Below are positions 8,640-17,139 of a DNA stretch of 64,000 bases, piece by piece (the first letter of the stretch is position 1; every line of letters starts with the position of its first letter). The position numbers were made by a program, and so were the translations under genes. This DNA is from Salipiger sp. H15. Its GTDB lineage: Bacteria; Pseudomonadota; Alphaproteobacteria; Rhodobacterales; Rhodobacteraceae. The notes beneath the pieces are model-generated. The model ran no database searches. It saw nothing but the letters and a program-made list of their open reading frames with translations, and was not told the origin of the DNA. Location of the stretch: contig NZ_CP123390.1 of NCBI RefSeq assembly GCF_040409955.1, positions 62,001 to 126,000 on the forward strand, written 5' to 3'.

Positions 8640-9647
8640 ATGACCACCTGGCGCATTCCCCGCTCCCCGCTTTCCCGGCTTGCCCTTGCCGTCGCCCTGG
8701 CTTGCCAGTCCGGCGCGGCGCTGGCCGCCGACGATTTCACCTTCATGACCAGCTGGTTCGCCCAGGCTGAGCACGGCGGTTTCTACCAGGCGCAGGCGCT
8801 GGGGCTTTACGAGAAGGCCGGGCTCGACGTGACGATCCGCATGGGCGGGCCGCAGGTAAACTCGATGCAGCTTCTGCTGGCGGGCGAGGCGGATGCCTTT
8901 TCAGGCTTTGATTTCCAGATCCTCACGGGCGTCGGCAAGGGGCTGCCGCTGGTGGCGCTCGGCGCGGTCTTCCAGCACGACATGAACGGGCTGGTGACCC
9001 ATCCCGACGTGTCGGGGCTGGATGACATCGGCGACCGGACGATCCTCATGGCAACCTCGGCGCGCAGCTCCTGGTGGCCCTGGCTGAGCGAGAAATACGG
9101 TCTGAGCGAAGACAAGGTCGCTCCCTATACCTTCAACCTCCAGCCCTTCGTCGCCGACCCGATGGCGGTGCAGCAGGGCTTCGGCTCCTCCGAGCCCTTC
9201 GGCCTGACCAAGCTCGGCGCTGCCTATAATTTCTACACCTTCTCAGACGAGGGCTATCCGCCCTACGGATCTACCGTAACGACACGCCGCGATGTGCTTG
9301 AAGAGCGGGCGGACGTGCTGGAACGCTTCCTCAAGGCCAGCATGGAAGGGTGGAAGAGCTACCTTGCCGATCCCGCGCCGGGCAATGCGCTGATCAAGGA
9401 GGCGAATCCTAAGATGTCCGACGAGCAGCTCGTCTTCGCCCATCACCACCTCGTCGAGACCGGGGCGGTGACCGGCGGCGAGGCGGCGGAGAAGGGCATC
9501 GGCACGATTTCGGCCGAGCGCTGGCAGGCGACGTACGACTACATGGTGCACGCCGGGCTGATCCCCGTCGAGACAGACTGGCAGGCGGCCTTCACCACCC
9601 AGCTCATCGACGCCATCCACGTCATGCCCGGCGACGCTGCGCAGTGA
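8640..9647 (+). CDS. ABC transporter substrate-binding protein, NMT1/THI5-like
   Basis: Periplasmic binding protein of 335 residues. A signal peptide (residues 1-29, cleavage after GAALA) is followed by the NMT1/SsuA-like fold: FMTSWFAQAEHGGFYQAQA and LGLYEKAGLDVTIRMGGP near the start, and the switch segment GEADAFSGFD. Such importers carry sulfonates, taurine, thiamine pyrimidines and related small organics. ATG 8640 follows AGGAGACCC. It is the first gene of an operon that continues through ATPase, permease and four enzyme genes. The enzyme genes suggest an N-containing ring compound as substrate, but this is inference. Confidence 0.92.
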   Translation: MTTWRIPRSPLSRLALAVALACQSGAALAADDFTFMTSWFAQAEHGGFYQAQALGLYEKAGLDVTIRMGGPQVNSMQLLLAGEADAFSGFDFQILTGVGKGLPLVALGAVFQHDMNGLVTHPDVSGLDDIGDRTILMATSARSSWWPWLSEKYGLSEDKVAPYTFNLQPFVADPMAVQQGFGSSEPFGLTKLGAAYNFYTFSDEGYPPYGSTVTTRRDVLEERADVLERFLKASMEGWKSYLADPAPGNALIKEANPKMSDEQLVFAHHHLVETGAVTGGEAAEKGIGTISAERWQATYDYMVHAGLIPVETDWQAAFTTQLIDAIHVMPGDAAQ

Positions 9648-9691
9648 GACAGACCGAGGCGATCCGTCTCCCGGAAAGGAAAAGTCCCGCC

Positions 9692-10534
9692 ATGCAGGCC
9701 GCCCCGAAACCCCTTAACGATCTGCCCCGGGCCGTCCCGGCCCGGCCGGAGCCGGTGCTCGAGCTGCTCTCGGCCGAAAAGAGCTTTGCCACCGGCCGGC
9801 AGGGCGCCCGGCAGGTGCTGGCCCCGGTCGATCTGACCATCGCGCGCGGCGAGCTCGTGACACTCATCGGCCCCTCGGGCTGCGGCAAGTCCACGCTGCT
9901 GAACCTGATGGCCGGGCTGCTCGAACCGTCAGACGGAAGGGTGCTCTGGTGGCGCGGGCCGAAGGCGCGCACCGGCGCCGAGGGCAAACGCATGTCCGTG
10001 GTTTTCCAGGATGCCACGCTGATGCCATGGGCGCGGGTTCAGAAGAACGTGCGCCTGCCGCTCGATCTGGCCGGCGTGCCGAAGGCCGAGGGTGATGCCC
10101 GCGCCAGCGCCGCGCTCGAGCAGGTCGGGCTGGCGGGGACCGAGCGGCTCTACCCGCGGCAGATGTCGGGGGGCATGCGGATGCGCGCCTCGATCGCCCG
10201 CGCGCTGGTGAGTGCACCGGACCTGCTGCTGATGGACGAGCCCTTCGGGGCGCTCGATGAATTCACCCGCAACAAGCTCGACGACGATCTGTTGCGGCTG
10301 CGGCAGGAGCGCGATCTGACGCTCGTCTTCGTCACCCACTCGATCTACGAGGCGGTCTTCCTGTCGTCCCGCGTCATTGTCATGGCCGCCCATCCCGGGC
10401 GCATCCACGCCGAGCTCAGCATCGACACGTCCTATCCGCGCGACGAGGCCTTCCGCGTCTCGCAGCAATTCACCGACTATTGCGCCGAACTTAGCCGCCT
10501 GCTGGGCGAGGCCTCGACGGAGTGCCCGCGATGA
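9692..10534 (+). CDS. ABC transporter ATP-binding protein (SsuB/TauB type)
   Basis: Cytoplasmic ATPase of the importer, 280 residues from ATG 9692. Visible motifs: Walker A GPSGCGKST (60-68), Q-loop Gln106, signature MSGGMRMR (158-165), Walker B LLLMDEP (178-184) and H-loop His216. The frame is open back to GTG 9644, which overlaps the preceding stop, but GGAAAGGAAAAG ahead of 9692 favours the internal ATG. The stop overlaps the permease start in ATGA. Confidence 0.93.
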   Translation: MQAAPKPLNDLPRAVPARPEPVLELLSAEKSFATGRQGARQVLAPVDLTIARGELVTLIGPSGCGKSTLLNLMAGLLEPSDGRVLWWRGPKARTGAEGKRMSVVFQDATLMPWARVQKNVRLPLDLAGVPKAEGDARASAALEQVGLAGTERLYPRQMSGGMRMRASIARALVSAPDLLLMDEPFGALDEFTRNKLDDDLLRLRQERDLTLVFVTHSIYEAVFLSSRVIVMAAHPGRIHAELSIDTSYPRDEAFRVSQQFTDYCAELSRLLGEASTECPR

Positions 10535-11331
10535 CCCCGCTTCTGAACAACGAGATCTTCCAGCGAATTGCCGGGCCCCTCTTGGTCGGCGTGCTGCTGG
10601 TCTGCGGCTGGGAGGCATTTTGCGCTGCCAAGGACCTCCCGCCCTACATCTTCCCCGCGCCCTCGGACATCTGGCAGAGCTTCACTGCCCACGCAGGCTC
10701 GCTCTTTGCCGCGCTGGCCTCTACGCTGCGGGTGACGCTGATCGCATTTGTCGCGGCGACCATAGTCGGCATCGCGCTGGCCGTGCTCTTCACCTCGAGC
10801 CGGGTCCTTGAGATCTCGCTCTTTCCCTACGCCGTGCTCATGCAGGTGACGCCGATCGCGGCGATATCGCCGCTGATCATCATCTTGGTGAAGGAAACGC
10901 AGACCGCGCTGGTGCTCTGCGCCGCGCTGGTGGCGCTCTTTCCGATCATCTCGAACACCACGCTGGGGCTGCGCTCGGTCGACCGTGGGCTGGTAAATCT
11001 CTTCCGGGCCAATGGAGCGAGCCGTTGGCAGACGCTGGTGCGGCTGAAGATCCCCGCTGCCCTGCCGCACGTCTTCGGCGGGCTCCGCATCTCGATCGGC
11101 CTGGCGCTGATCGGCGCGGTAGTGGGCGAGTTCGTCGCTGGCACCGGCGGGCGTAGCGCGGGTCTGGCCTATCAGATCTTGCTGGCGGGCTTCGAGCTCG
11201 ACATCCCGCTGATGTTCGCCGCGCTGATGATGATCACCTTCACTGGCGTGCTGCTCTTCATGCTGATGGTCGGCCTCTCGCGGCTCGTCCTCGGCGACTG
11301 GCACGAGAGCGAGACCGCTCCGGCGGGCTGA
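10531..11331 (+). CDS. ABC transporter permease (BPD_transp_1 type)
   Basis: Inner-membrane permease of 266 residues with about six hydrophobic helices and the EAA loop that docks the ATPase (LFRANGASRWQTLVRLKIP). ATG 10531 overlaps the ATPase stop in ATGA, giving translational coupling. A GTG at 10522 is possible but less likely. It completes a one-permease, one-ATPase importer with the genes upstream. Confidence 0.93.
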   Translation: MTPLLNNEIFQRIAGPLLVGVLLVCGWEAFCAAKDLPPYIFPAPSDIWQSFTAHAGSLFAALASTLRVTLIAFVAATIVGIALAVLFTSSRVLEISLFPYAVLMQVTPIAAISPLIIILVKETQTALVLCAALVALFPIISNTTLGLRSVDRGLVNLFRANGASRWQTLVRLKIPAALPHVFGGLRISIGLALIGAVVGEFVAGTGGRSAGLAYQILLAGFELDIPLMFAALMMITFTGVLLFMLMVGLSRLVLGDWHESETAPAG

Positions 11332-11423
11332 TACTCTCCCCCTGACACCCCCTCACTCCAGGCACCAACCGGTCGTCCCCCGCGGCACCGGATCGGCCCC
11401 GGCTACCCCGAAAGGACCCTGCC

Positions 11424-12815
11424 ATGAACCTCGACGCCTTCCGCAAGGAACTCTCCGCCATCCCGCAGACGGACGATCCGCTGACCGTCAAGCGCAAGAG
11501 CCGCGACATGACCTCGGCCTTCAGCCCGATCCTGCGCGAGGATCTCAAGGATCGTTTCGCCGACCTGGTGGTCACCCCGCAGTGCCGCGCTGACGTGATC
11601 GCCATCGCAGGGGCCGCCGCGCGCCACAAGGTGCCGCTGATGCCGCGTGGCGCTGGCACCTGCAACTGGGGCCAGGGCATTCCGCTCGCGGGCGGCGCGG
11701 TGGTGGACATGACCAAGCTGACCGGCGTGCTGGCCGAGACCGAGCGCACCGTGCGCGTGGCCCCCGGCACCCTCATGTCCGACATCGACCGGCATCTGCA
11801 GCCCGGCGGACACGAGCTGCGCATTCACCCTTCGACCCGCGCCACGGCCACCATCGGTGGCTTCATCGGCGGTGGCCACGTGGGCATCGGCTCGTGCAAC
11901 TGGGGCATCCTACACGACATCGGCAACATCTCCCGCGTCGAGGTGATTTCGGTCGAGGAGACCCCGCGCGTGGTCGAGCTGAAGGGCTCGGACGTGAACC
12001 ACGTGCACCACGCCTATGGCTCGAACGGGCTGATCACCGCCATCGAGATGCCGCTGGCCACCGCCTTCGGCTGGCGCGAGGCCATTGTCGATTTTGCCGA
12101 TTTCATGCGCGCCGTCGAGTTTGCTTATTCGCTCAACGCCAGCGACGGCATCATTCCCAAGATGGTGGCGGTGAACGAATGGCGCTACGCCGAGCTTTTC
12201 ACCCACACCGGGCTTGGCGGCATCCTGCGGGACCGGCGGCATACGGTTCACGTAATGATCGCCGACGTTTCGCTCGAGGCCTTCGAGGCGATGGTGGCCG
12301 ACTATGGCGGCACCATCGTCTATGAGGGTGCCGAGGCACAGGGGCCCTTCGGGCGACCGCTCTACGAGTTCTCCTTCGGCCATGCCCGGCTGAATGCCAA
12401 CAAGGTGGACCCAACGCTGGTCGCCAACATTGGCATTTTCCCGCACGACGACCTCTTCGGCTCGATCGAGCGCTGCCATGCCAAGTTCATGGACCTCGGC
12501 CCGCTGCGCTTCGACTTCAAGCGCATGGACGGGCGGCTTACGGCGCAGGGCTCACCGCTCTTCGCCTACCAAAGCGCGGCGCATATGGGCGAGGTGATCG
12601 AGGCAATGCAGGCCGAGGGCGTCGAGGCTGCGAACACCCACACCATGCACGTTAAGGAAAACGGCATGAAACCGGTTGGGGCGGCGGAATATGCCTTCAA
12701 ACAGCAGATGGACCCGCACAACCTGATGAACCCAGGCAAGTTCGCCGCCGAGGCGGGCAGCGCGGGAGAGGGCGCGGCGCTGCCGACCTCGGGCTGGACC
12801 TACCGGAAGGCGTGA
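11424..12815 (+). CDS. FAD-binding oxidase/dehydrogenase, GlcD-like (PCMH fold)
   Basis: A 463-residue flavoprotein of the FAD_binding_4 family. The N-terminal PCMH domain has PRGAGT (74-79), VVDMTKL (93-99) and the pyrophosphate-binding stretch TATIGGFIGGGHVGIGS (141-157). The C-terminal end has the family mark DPHNLMNPGKF. Relatives oxidise glycolate, D-lactate, other hydroxy acids or alcohols. There is no GlcE or GlcF partner; instead a ferredoxin gene lies two genes downstream and could accept the electrons. AAAGGA precedes ATG 11424. The 92-bp gap after the permease has no obvious terminator, so co-transcription is likely. Confidence 0.88.
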   Translation: MNLDAFRKELSAIPQTDDPLTVKRKSRDMTSAFSPILREDLKDRFADLVVTPQCRADVIAIAGAAARHKVPLMPRGAGTCNWGQGIPLAGGAVVDMTKLTGVLAETERTVRVAPGTLMSDIDRHLQPGGHELRIHPSTRATATIGGFIGGGHVGIGSCNWGILHDIGNISRVEVISVEETPRVVELKGSDVNHVHHAYGSNGLITAIEMPLATAFGWREAIVDFADFMRAVEFAYSLNASDGIIPKMVAVNEWRYAELFTHTGLGGILRDRRHTVHVMIADVSLEAFEAMVADYGGTIVYEGAEAQGPFGRPLYEFSFGHARLNANKVDPTLVANIGIFPHDDLFGSIERCHAKFMDLGPLRFDFKRMDGRLTAQGSPLFAYQSAAHMGEVIEAMQAEGVEAANTHTMHVKENGMKPVGAAEYAFKQQMDPHNLMNPGKFAAEAGSAGEGAALPTSGWTYRKA

Positions 12816-12820
12816 ACGGA

Positions 12821-14125
12821 ATGGCACTTCCGACCTCTCTGCCCCGGCGCGCGGCGCTGGGGCGGCTCTTCGCACCAACCCTGGCCGGCCCCTCCGGGCT
12901 GGTCGACCTCGTGCTCTCGGACGGCCGGATCGAGGCGATCCGCCCCGGCGGCTCGGTGCCCGGCGCGCTCGACCTCGGCGGGCGCATCGTGCTGCCGGGC
13001 TTCGTCGACATGCACACCCATCTCGACAAGGGTCACATCTGGCCGCGCGCCGCCAATGCCGACGGCAGCCACGCGACGGCGGCGCGGACCGTCGCGCGCG
13101 ACCGCCAGCAGAACTGGTGCGCCAGGGACGTCGCGCGGCGCTTCGAGTTCGGCCTGCGCTGCGCGCTCGCCCATGGCACGGTCGCGATGCGCAGCCATCT
13201 CGACAGCTACGAGCACGAGCAGGCGGAAATCAGCTTCGAGGTCTTTGGCCAGTTGCGCGACGCCTGGCAGGGCCGCATCGCCCTGCAGCCCGTGGTGATG
13301 ACCCGCATTGAGCGCTACGCGGGCGCGCAGGGAGAGCGGCTGGCGCAACTCGCGTCCCGCCACGGCGGGGCGCTGGGGGGCATCCTGAAGATCGAAGCCG
13401 GCTTCGTGCAGGGGACGCAGGCGGAGCCCTATCTCGACCGGCTCTTCACCCTGGCCGAGAAGCACGGGCTGGGTGTCGATCTGCATGTGGACGAGACCGG
13501 TGATCCCGGCTCGGCGCAGCTGCGGACGGTGGCCGAAGCGGTGCTGCGGACGGGTTTCGAAGGCCCTGTCGCCTGCGGCCATTGCTGCAGCCTCGCGGTG
13601 CAGCCCGGCGAGGAAGCCGAGGGTACCATCGCGCTGGTCGCCCGCGCCGGGATCACCGTGGTGAGCCTGCCGATGGTTAACCTCTACCTGCAGGACCGCG
13701 CGCCGGGCCGCACCCCGCGCTGGCGCGGCGTCACCCCGCTTCACGAGCTGCGCGCTGCCGGGGTGCGGGTGGTCTCCGCCAGCGACAATTGTCGCGACCC
13801 GTTCTTCGCCTTCGGCGATCACGACATGCTCGAGGTCTTCCGCGAGACCCTGCGCATCGGACATCTCGACACCGACTGGCGCGGCTGGCTGGGCATGGTC
13901 ACTTCGGAGGCCGCGGGGGCCATGGGGCTGCCAGAGGCCGGAGAGATCCGCGCGGGCGGCGCGGCAAACCTCATCCTCTGCAACGCCCGCAGTCTCTCAG
14001 AACTGCTGGCACGGCCGCAATCCGATCGGCGGGTGATCCGCGCCGGGCAGGTGCTGGACGCCGCGCTGCCCGACTATTCCGATCTCGATCCGCTTTTCGA
14101 ACCGCAGAAGGAGCCGCTTGCATGA
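12821..14125 (+). CDS. Amidohydrolase, cytosine deaminase-like
   Basis: A 434-residue TIM-barrel metal hydrolase of the CodA/AtzC branch. The metal motif FVDMHTHLDKGHIW has His65 and His67; later come HLDSYEHEQ, DLHVDETGDPG, the histidine of ACGHCCSLA and the catalytic aspartate in SASDNCRDPF. Known relatives deaminate cytosine, isocytosine or triazines or open cyclic amides. ATG 12821 lies five bases after the preceding stop; GTG 12812 overlaps that stop and is the alternative start. Its place after an importer and an oxidase suggests it acts on an imported N-heterocycle. The substrate cannot be read from the sequence. Confidence 0.9.
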   Translation: MALPTSLPRRAALGRLFAPTLAGPSGLVDLVLSDGRIEAIRPGGSVPGALDLGGRIVLPGFVDMHTHLDKGHIWPRAANADGSHATAARTVARDRQQNWCARDVARRFEFGLRCALAHGTVAMRSHLDSYEHEQAEISFEVFGQLRDAWQGRIALQPVVMTRIERYAGAQGERLAQLASRHGGALGGILKIEAGFVQGTQAEPYLDRLFTLAEKHGLGVDLHVDETGDPGSAQLRTVAEAVLRTGFEGPVACGHCCSLAVQPGEEAEGTIALVARAGITVVSLPMVNLYLQDRAPGRTPRWRGVTPLHELRAAGVRVVSASDNCRDPFFAFGDHDMLEVFRETLRIGHLDTDWRGWLGMVTSEAAGAMGLPEAGEIRAGGAANLILCNARSLSELLARPQSDRRVIRAGQVLDAALPDYSDLDPLFEPQKEPLA

Positions 14126-14466
14126 CCACGATGACCACGACCGGCACGATTGCCGTGACCTTCCTCGGGCCCGATGGGGTGGCACACCCGCTGCGCGTCC
14201 GGCCGGGCGGCTCGCTGATGGAGGCGGCGCGGGATGCCGGGATCGAGGGTATCGTCGCAGAATGCGGCGGCGCCTGTACCTGCGCGACCTGCCACGTGCA
14301 TGTCGAGGACGCTTGGCGCGAACTGATCCCGGCGCCAGTAGGGCAGGAGATCGACATGCTCGACTTCACTGCCGAACCCGGACCGGGCTCGCGCCTGTCC
14401 TGTCAAATCCGCCTCTGTCCGGAGTTGGACGGACTCACCGTCCGCTTGCCCGTAAGCCAGTATTGA
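14122..14466 (+). CDS. [2Fe-2S] ferredoxin, adrenodoxin/plant-type fold
   Basis: A 114-residue ferredoxin. The cluster motif CGGACTCATC gives the cysteine spacing C-x5-C-x2-C of adrenodoxin-like ferredoxins (with one extra Cys between the first two), and the fourth ligand is in LSCQI. ATG 14122 overlaps the amidohydrolase stop in ATGA. No ferredoxin reductase or P450 is in the operon, so it probably carries electrons from the FAD enzyme or works with a chromosomal partner. Confidence 0.92.
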   Translation: MTTMTTTGTIAVTFLGPDGVAHPLRVRPGGSLMEAARDAGIEGIVAECGGACTCATCHVHVEDAWRELIPAPVGQEIDMLDFTAEPGPGSRLSCQIRLCPELDGLTVRLPVSQY

Positions 14467-14477
14467 AAGGAGCCCAA

Positions 14478-14915
14478 ATGTCCCTCACGCTCGAAAGCGC
14501 TCTCGCGCTTGCCCGCGCCGTTCTCGAGGAAGGGCAGCGGCGCGGCTGTGCGCCCCTCGCGGTGGTGGTTACCGATCCCGGAGGCCGCGACATCTGCGCG
14601 CTGCGCGGCGACGGGGCCGGGCACCTGCGCATCGTGATCGCCCGCGCCAAGGCTGGTGGTGCGCTCGGCATCGGTTTCAATACCCGCGACGTGCAGGTCC
14701 TCGCCGGGCGGATTCCTGACTTCGTCGCGGCGGCAAACGCGGCGACGGAGGGCGGACTCATTCCCTCGCCGGGCGGCGTGATCCTCTACCGCGGCGGCGA
14801 GCTGGCTGGCGCCATCGGTGTATCAGGTGACACTGGCGACAATGACGAGGCCTGTATCCTGGCAGTCCTCAAAGGGTCCGAGCTCCAGGCCGCCGCACCT
14901 TATTGGGACAACTAG
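14478..14915 (+). CDS. GlcG/HbpS-like small protein
   Basis: A 145-residue protein of the GlcG/HbpS family (DUF336): LTLESALALARAVLEEGQRR, VVVTDPGGRDICALRGDGAG, then GGVILYRGGELAGAIGVSGDTGDNDE. Relatives sit in glycolate, propanediol and aromatic operons; HbpS binds haem, and some are small enzyme subunits or chaperones. AAAGGAG five bases ahead fixes ATG 14478. Last gene of the operon. The pairing of a GlcD-like and a GlcG-like protein recalls the glc operon without glcE and glcF. Confidence 0.88.
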   Translation: MSLTLESALALARAVLEEGQRRGCAPLAVVVTDPGGRDICALRGDGAGHLRIVIARAKAGGALGIGFNTRDVQVLAGRIPDFVAAANAATEGGLIPSPGGVILYRGGELAGAIGVSGDTGDNDEACILAVLKGSELQAAAPYWDN

Positions 14916-14916
14916 C

Positions 14917-14935
14917 GCGCGCCGCCCGGGCGCGC
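14917..14935 (+). terminator. GC-rich hairpin after the catabolic operon
   Basis: GCGCGCC-GCCCG-GGCGCGC, a 7-bp perfect stem directly after the last stop codon of the operon. There is no T tract, so termination here is plausible but not proven. Confidence 0.4.
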
Positions 14936-15057
14936 ATACACTTGCCTCAGCAGGCAACCGCTTGCATGCCCTGCCATTGCATAGTTCAGCGTTGTCCGCC
15001 CCTGAGCTTTCAAGTGCCCCATCGATCTGCCTCGCTATGCATATCCATTCGCGGAAA

Positions 15058-16023
15058 CTAGTCCCAGTTTCTCGGACGGGTGCGGTCCAGCTCTTCGGTG
15101 ATCGGGATGAATTCCTGCTCGTCTCCCGGCGGCAGGCGGAAGGGACCGTTCGCCCAGTCGGCGGCTTTCCAGTCCTCCTTGGCCTGTTCGATGCGGTCCT
15201 TTGACGACGAGACGAAGTTCCACCAGATGTAGCGCGGCCCATTCATCGTCGCGCCGCCGAGCGCCATGAGGCGGGCGCCCTGAGGACCGGCCTTGACCGA
15301 GATCCGGTCGCCGGGGCGGAACACCATCATCCGGCCGGCCTCGAAGATGTCGCCCGAGACCTCGATCGCACCTTCGGTGACATATATTCCGCGGTCCTCC
15401 TGATCCTCGGGCAAGGGGAACCCGGCCCCCGGCTGCAGCACGACGTCGAGGTAGAAGGTTTCGGACGGCATGGTCACCGGGCTTTTTTCGCCATAGGCGG
15501 CGCCGAGGATGAGCCGGGCTTCGCTGCCACCGTCTGAGATCACCGGGAGCGCCTCCTTGCCGTGGTGCTCGAAGCCGGGGTCGCTTTCCTCGAGGTGTTC
15601 GGGCAGGGCGATCCAGGTCTGGATGCCGAAAAGGCTGTGGCGGGTGCCGCGGGTCTTTTCGCTGGTGCGTTCCGAATGGGTCACGCCGCGGCCCGCGGTC
15701 ATCCAGTTGACCTCGCCGGGGTAGATCATCTGGTGGCTGCCGATGCTGTCGCGGTGTTCGAACTCGCCCTGGTAGAGGTAGGTGACCGTGCCGAGCCCGA
15801 TATGCGGGTGCGGGCGTACGTCGATGCCACCCTCGGTGATGAACTCGGCGGGGCCCATCTGGTCAAAGAAGATGAACGGTCCGACCATCTGCCGCTTCGG
15901 CGAGGGCAGGGCGCGGCGGACGTCGAAGCCGCCGATGTCGCGGGCGCGGGGGATGATCAACGTCTCGAGTGCGCCGCAGCCAAAGCTCGGGCATTCGGGG
16001 CTATGGGTGGGGTTCCAGCTCAT
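15058..16023 (-). CDS. Pirin-family cupin protein
   Basis: A 321-residue bicupin. The N-terminal domain has the pirin metal-binding residues: His72 and His74 in RPHPHIGL, His116 and Glu118 in GVTHSE. The C-terminal domain follows (IYVTEGAIEVSGDIF). Some bacterial pirins have quercetinase activity, others modulate regulators. It is the last gene of a leftward set (glyoxalase, esterase, GNAT, pirin) whose members recur together in quinone and electrophile stress operons. The C-terminus runs longer (RLPPGDEQEFIPITEELD) as in many proteobacterial pirins. Confidence 0.93.
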   Translation of the reverse strand: MSWNPTHSPECPSFGCGALETLIIPRARDIGGFDVRRALPSPKRQMVGPFIFFDQMGPAEFITEGGIDVRPHPHIGLGTVTYLYQGEFEHRDSIGSHQMIYPGEVNWMTAGRGVTHSERTSEKTRGTRHSLFGIQTWIALPEHLEESDPGFEHHGKEALPVISDGGSEARLILGAAYGEKSPVTMPSETFYLDVVLQPGAGFPLPEDQEDRGIYVTEGAIEVSGDIFEAGRMMVFRPGDRISVKAGPQGARLMALGGATMNGPRYIWWNFVSSSKDRIEQAKEDWKAADWANGPFRLPPGDEQEFIPITEELDRTRPRNWD

Positions 16024-16151
16024 TTCGGGTCTCCTCTGGGTCGGTCGGCGTTACCGCCTCTGTCCTGTGTATCCTCCTGGCACGGGCGATGCCTCGCCCG
16101 CATGACTTGCGCACAGCGGCGCTGTGTTCGGGGACGCGGCGACCGGCAGGG

Positions 16152-16451
16152 TCACCACTGGATGACGTCGGCGGTCTCGTCGCGGTGGCGCATCGCGTAG
16201 CCGCGCACGAAGGGGCAGAGCGGCACGATGCGCTGGCCCTTGCCGCGTGCGTCCTCGAGAAGGCGCAGCACCAGTGCCTTGGCGATCCCCATGCCACGCA
16301 TGCTGTCGGGCACCGCGGTGTGGTCGGCGATGATGAGGGTCGGCGAGACCTTGGAGATGGTCAACTCGCCTTCGCCCGCGACACCCTCCACCGTGGCGAC
16401 ATAGCGCGCCTTGCTGTCGGTTTCGCTGTAACTGATGATCGGATCGGTCAT
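16152..16451 (-). CDS. Small GNAT-type N-acetyltransferase (Gcn5-related, YjdJ-like)
   Basis: A 99-residue single-domain protein of the short GNAT_2 family: DHTAVPDSMRGMGIAKALVL carries the acetyl-CoA binding pattern (R-G-x-G-I/A), followed by VPLCPFVRGYAMRH. ATG 16451 is preceded by GGAGAC. The acyl acceptor of this family is unknown. It sits between the pirin and esterase genes in the same direction. Confidence 0.85.
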   Translation of the reverse strand: MTDPIISYSETDSKARYVATVEGVAGEGELTISKVSPTLIIADHTAVPDSMRGMGIAKALVLRLLEDARGKGQRIVPLCPFVRGYAMRHRDETADVIQW

Positions 16452-16528
16452 TCTGATGTCTCCTGAATGGGTCTGCGCGATACGGTGGGAGAAGTCTCCG
16501 GCGCCCGGGGAGGGGGCGCCGGGGCGGG

Positions 16529-17134
16529 TCATGCGGTGAGCAGCTCGGCGAGGGCCGAGAGCTCGCCCTGCCGGACCTCGTGGCCGCCGTCGTGGATCTC
16601 GGTCCGGACGTCGGCGCCACTGTCGACCAGCCACGTCAGCAGCGCTTCGGTGAGCGGCCAGGGGCAGATCGGATCGCGGCGCCCGGCGGTGACCAGCACG
16701 GGCCGCCCGCCAAGATCGACCGGCGCGGGGTGCCACGGGATCAGCGGGTGCAGCAGGCCGATCCGCTCGAAGAGCTCGGGTTGCGACATCACCACCGAAG
16801 CGAGGATGTTGGCACCGTTGGAATAGCCGAAGCCATAGACCGGCGCGTCCGGGTTGGCGGCTTTGTGCGCGGCGATGAAGGCCGCCATCCGTTCGGTTCG
16901 CAGCGCGAGGTCGTCCATGTCATAGACGCCTTCGCCGGTGCGCCGGAAGAAGCGCGCGGCGCCGCCTTCCGAGACGTCTCCCCGGGGCGAGACGATGCCC
17001 GCGCCGGGGTGGATCTGCCGCACCAGCTCGAAGAACTGGTCCTCGTCTCCGCCGGTGCCATGAAACGCGAAGATCAGCGGAGCCCCCTGATCGGGGGCAC
17101 GGGTGCGGGCATGGTAGCTCAGGGTCTGGGTCAT
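16529..17134 (-). CDS. Alpha/beta hydrolase, phospholipase/carboxylesterase type (MhqD-like)
   Basis: A 201-residue serine hydrolase: oxyanion segment FHGTGGDEDQFF, nucleophile Ser105 in GYSNGA, Asp154 in AGRRDP and His185 in DGGHEV. The size and motifs fit the compact carboxylesterase family that includes Bacillus MhqD, encoded beside a glyoxalase-type dioxygenase and induced by quinones. The same pairing is present here, with only five bases between this gene and the glyoxalase gene upstream. Confidence 0.9.
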   Translation of the reverse strand: MTQTLSYHARTRAPDQGAPLIFAFHGTGGDEDQFFELVRQIHPGAGIVSPRGDVSEGGAARFFRRTGEGVYDMDDLALRTERMAAFIAAHKAANPDAPVYGFGYSNGANILASVVMSQPELFERIGLLHPLIPWHPAPVDLGGRPVLVTAGRRDPICPWPLTEALLTWLVDSGADVRTEIHDGGHEVRQGELSALAELLTA

Positions 17135-17139
17135 GACGA

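Noticed and set aside
9929..10618. Minus-strand frame of 229 codons opposite the ABC ATPase gene
   Set aside because: Antisense shadow of a gene with complete ABC motifs.
10477..11304. Long minus-strand frame (275 codons) opposite the permease gene
   Set aside because: Arg/Asp/Gln/His-rich, low-complexity antisense shadow of a well-supported ABC permease.
12800..13864. Minus-strand frame of 354 codons opposite the amidohydrolase gene
   Set aside because: Antisense shadow in GC-rich sequence; no family, while the plus strand has clear catalytic motifs.
15562..16200. Plus-strand frame of 212 codons opposite the pirin gene
   Set aside because: Val/Ala/Gly/Asp-rich shadow without motifs.
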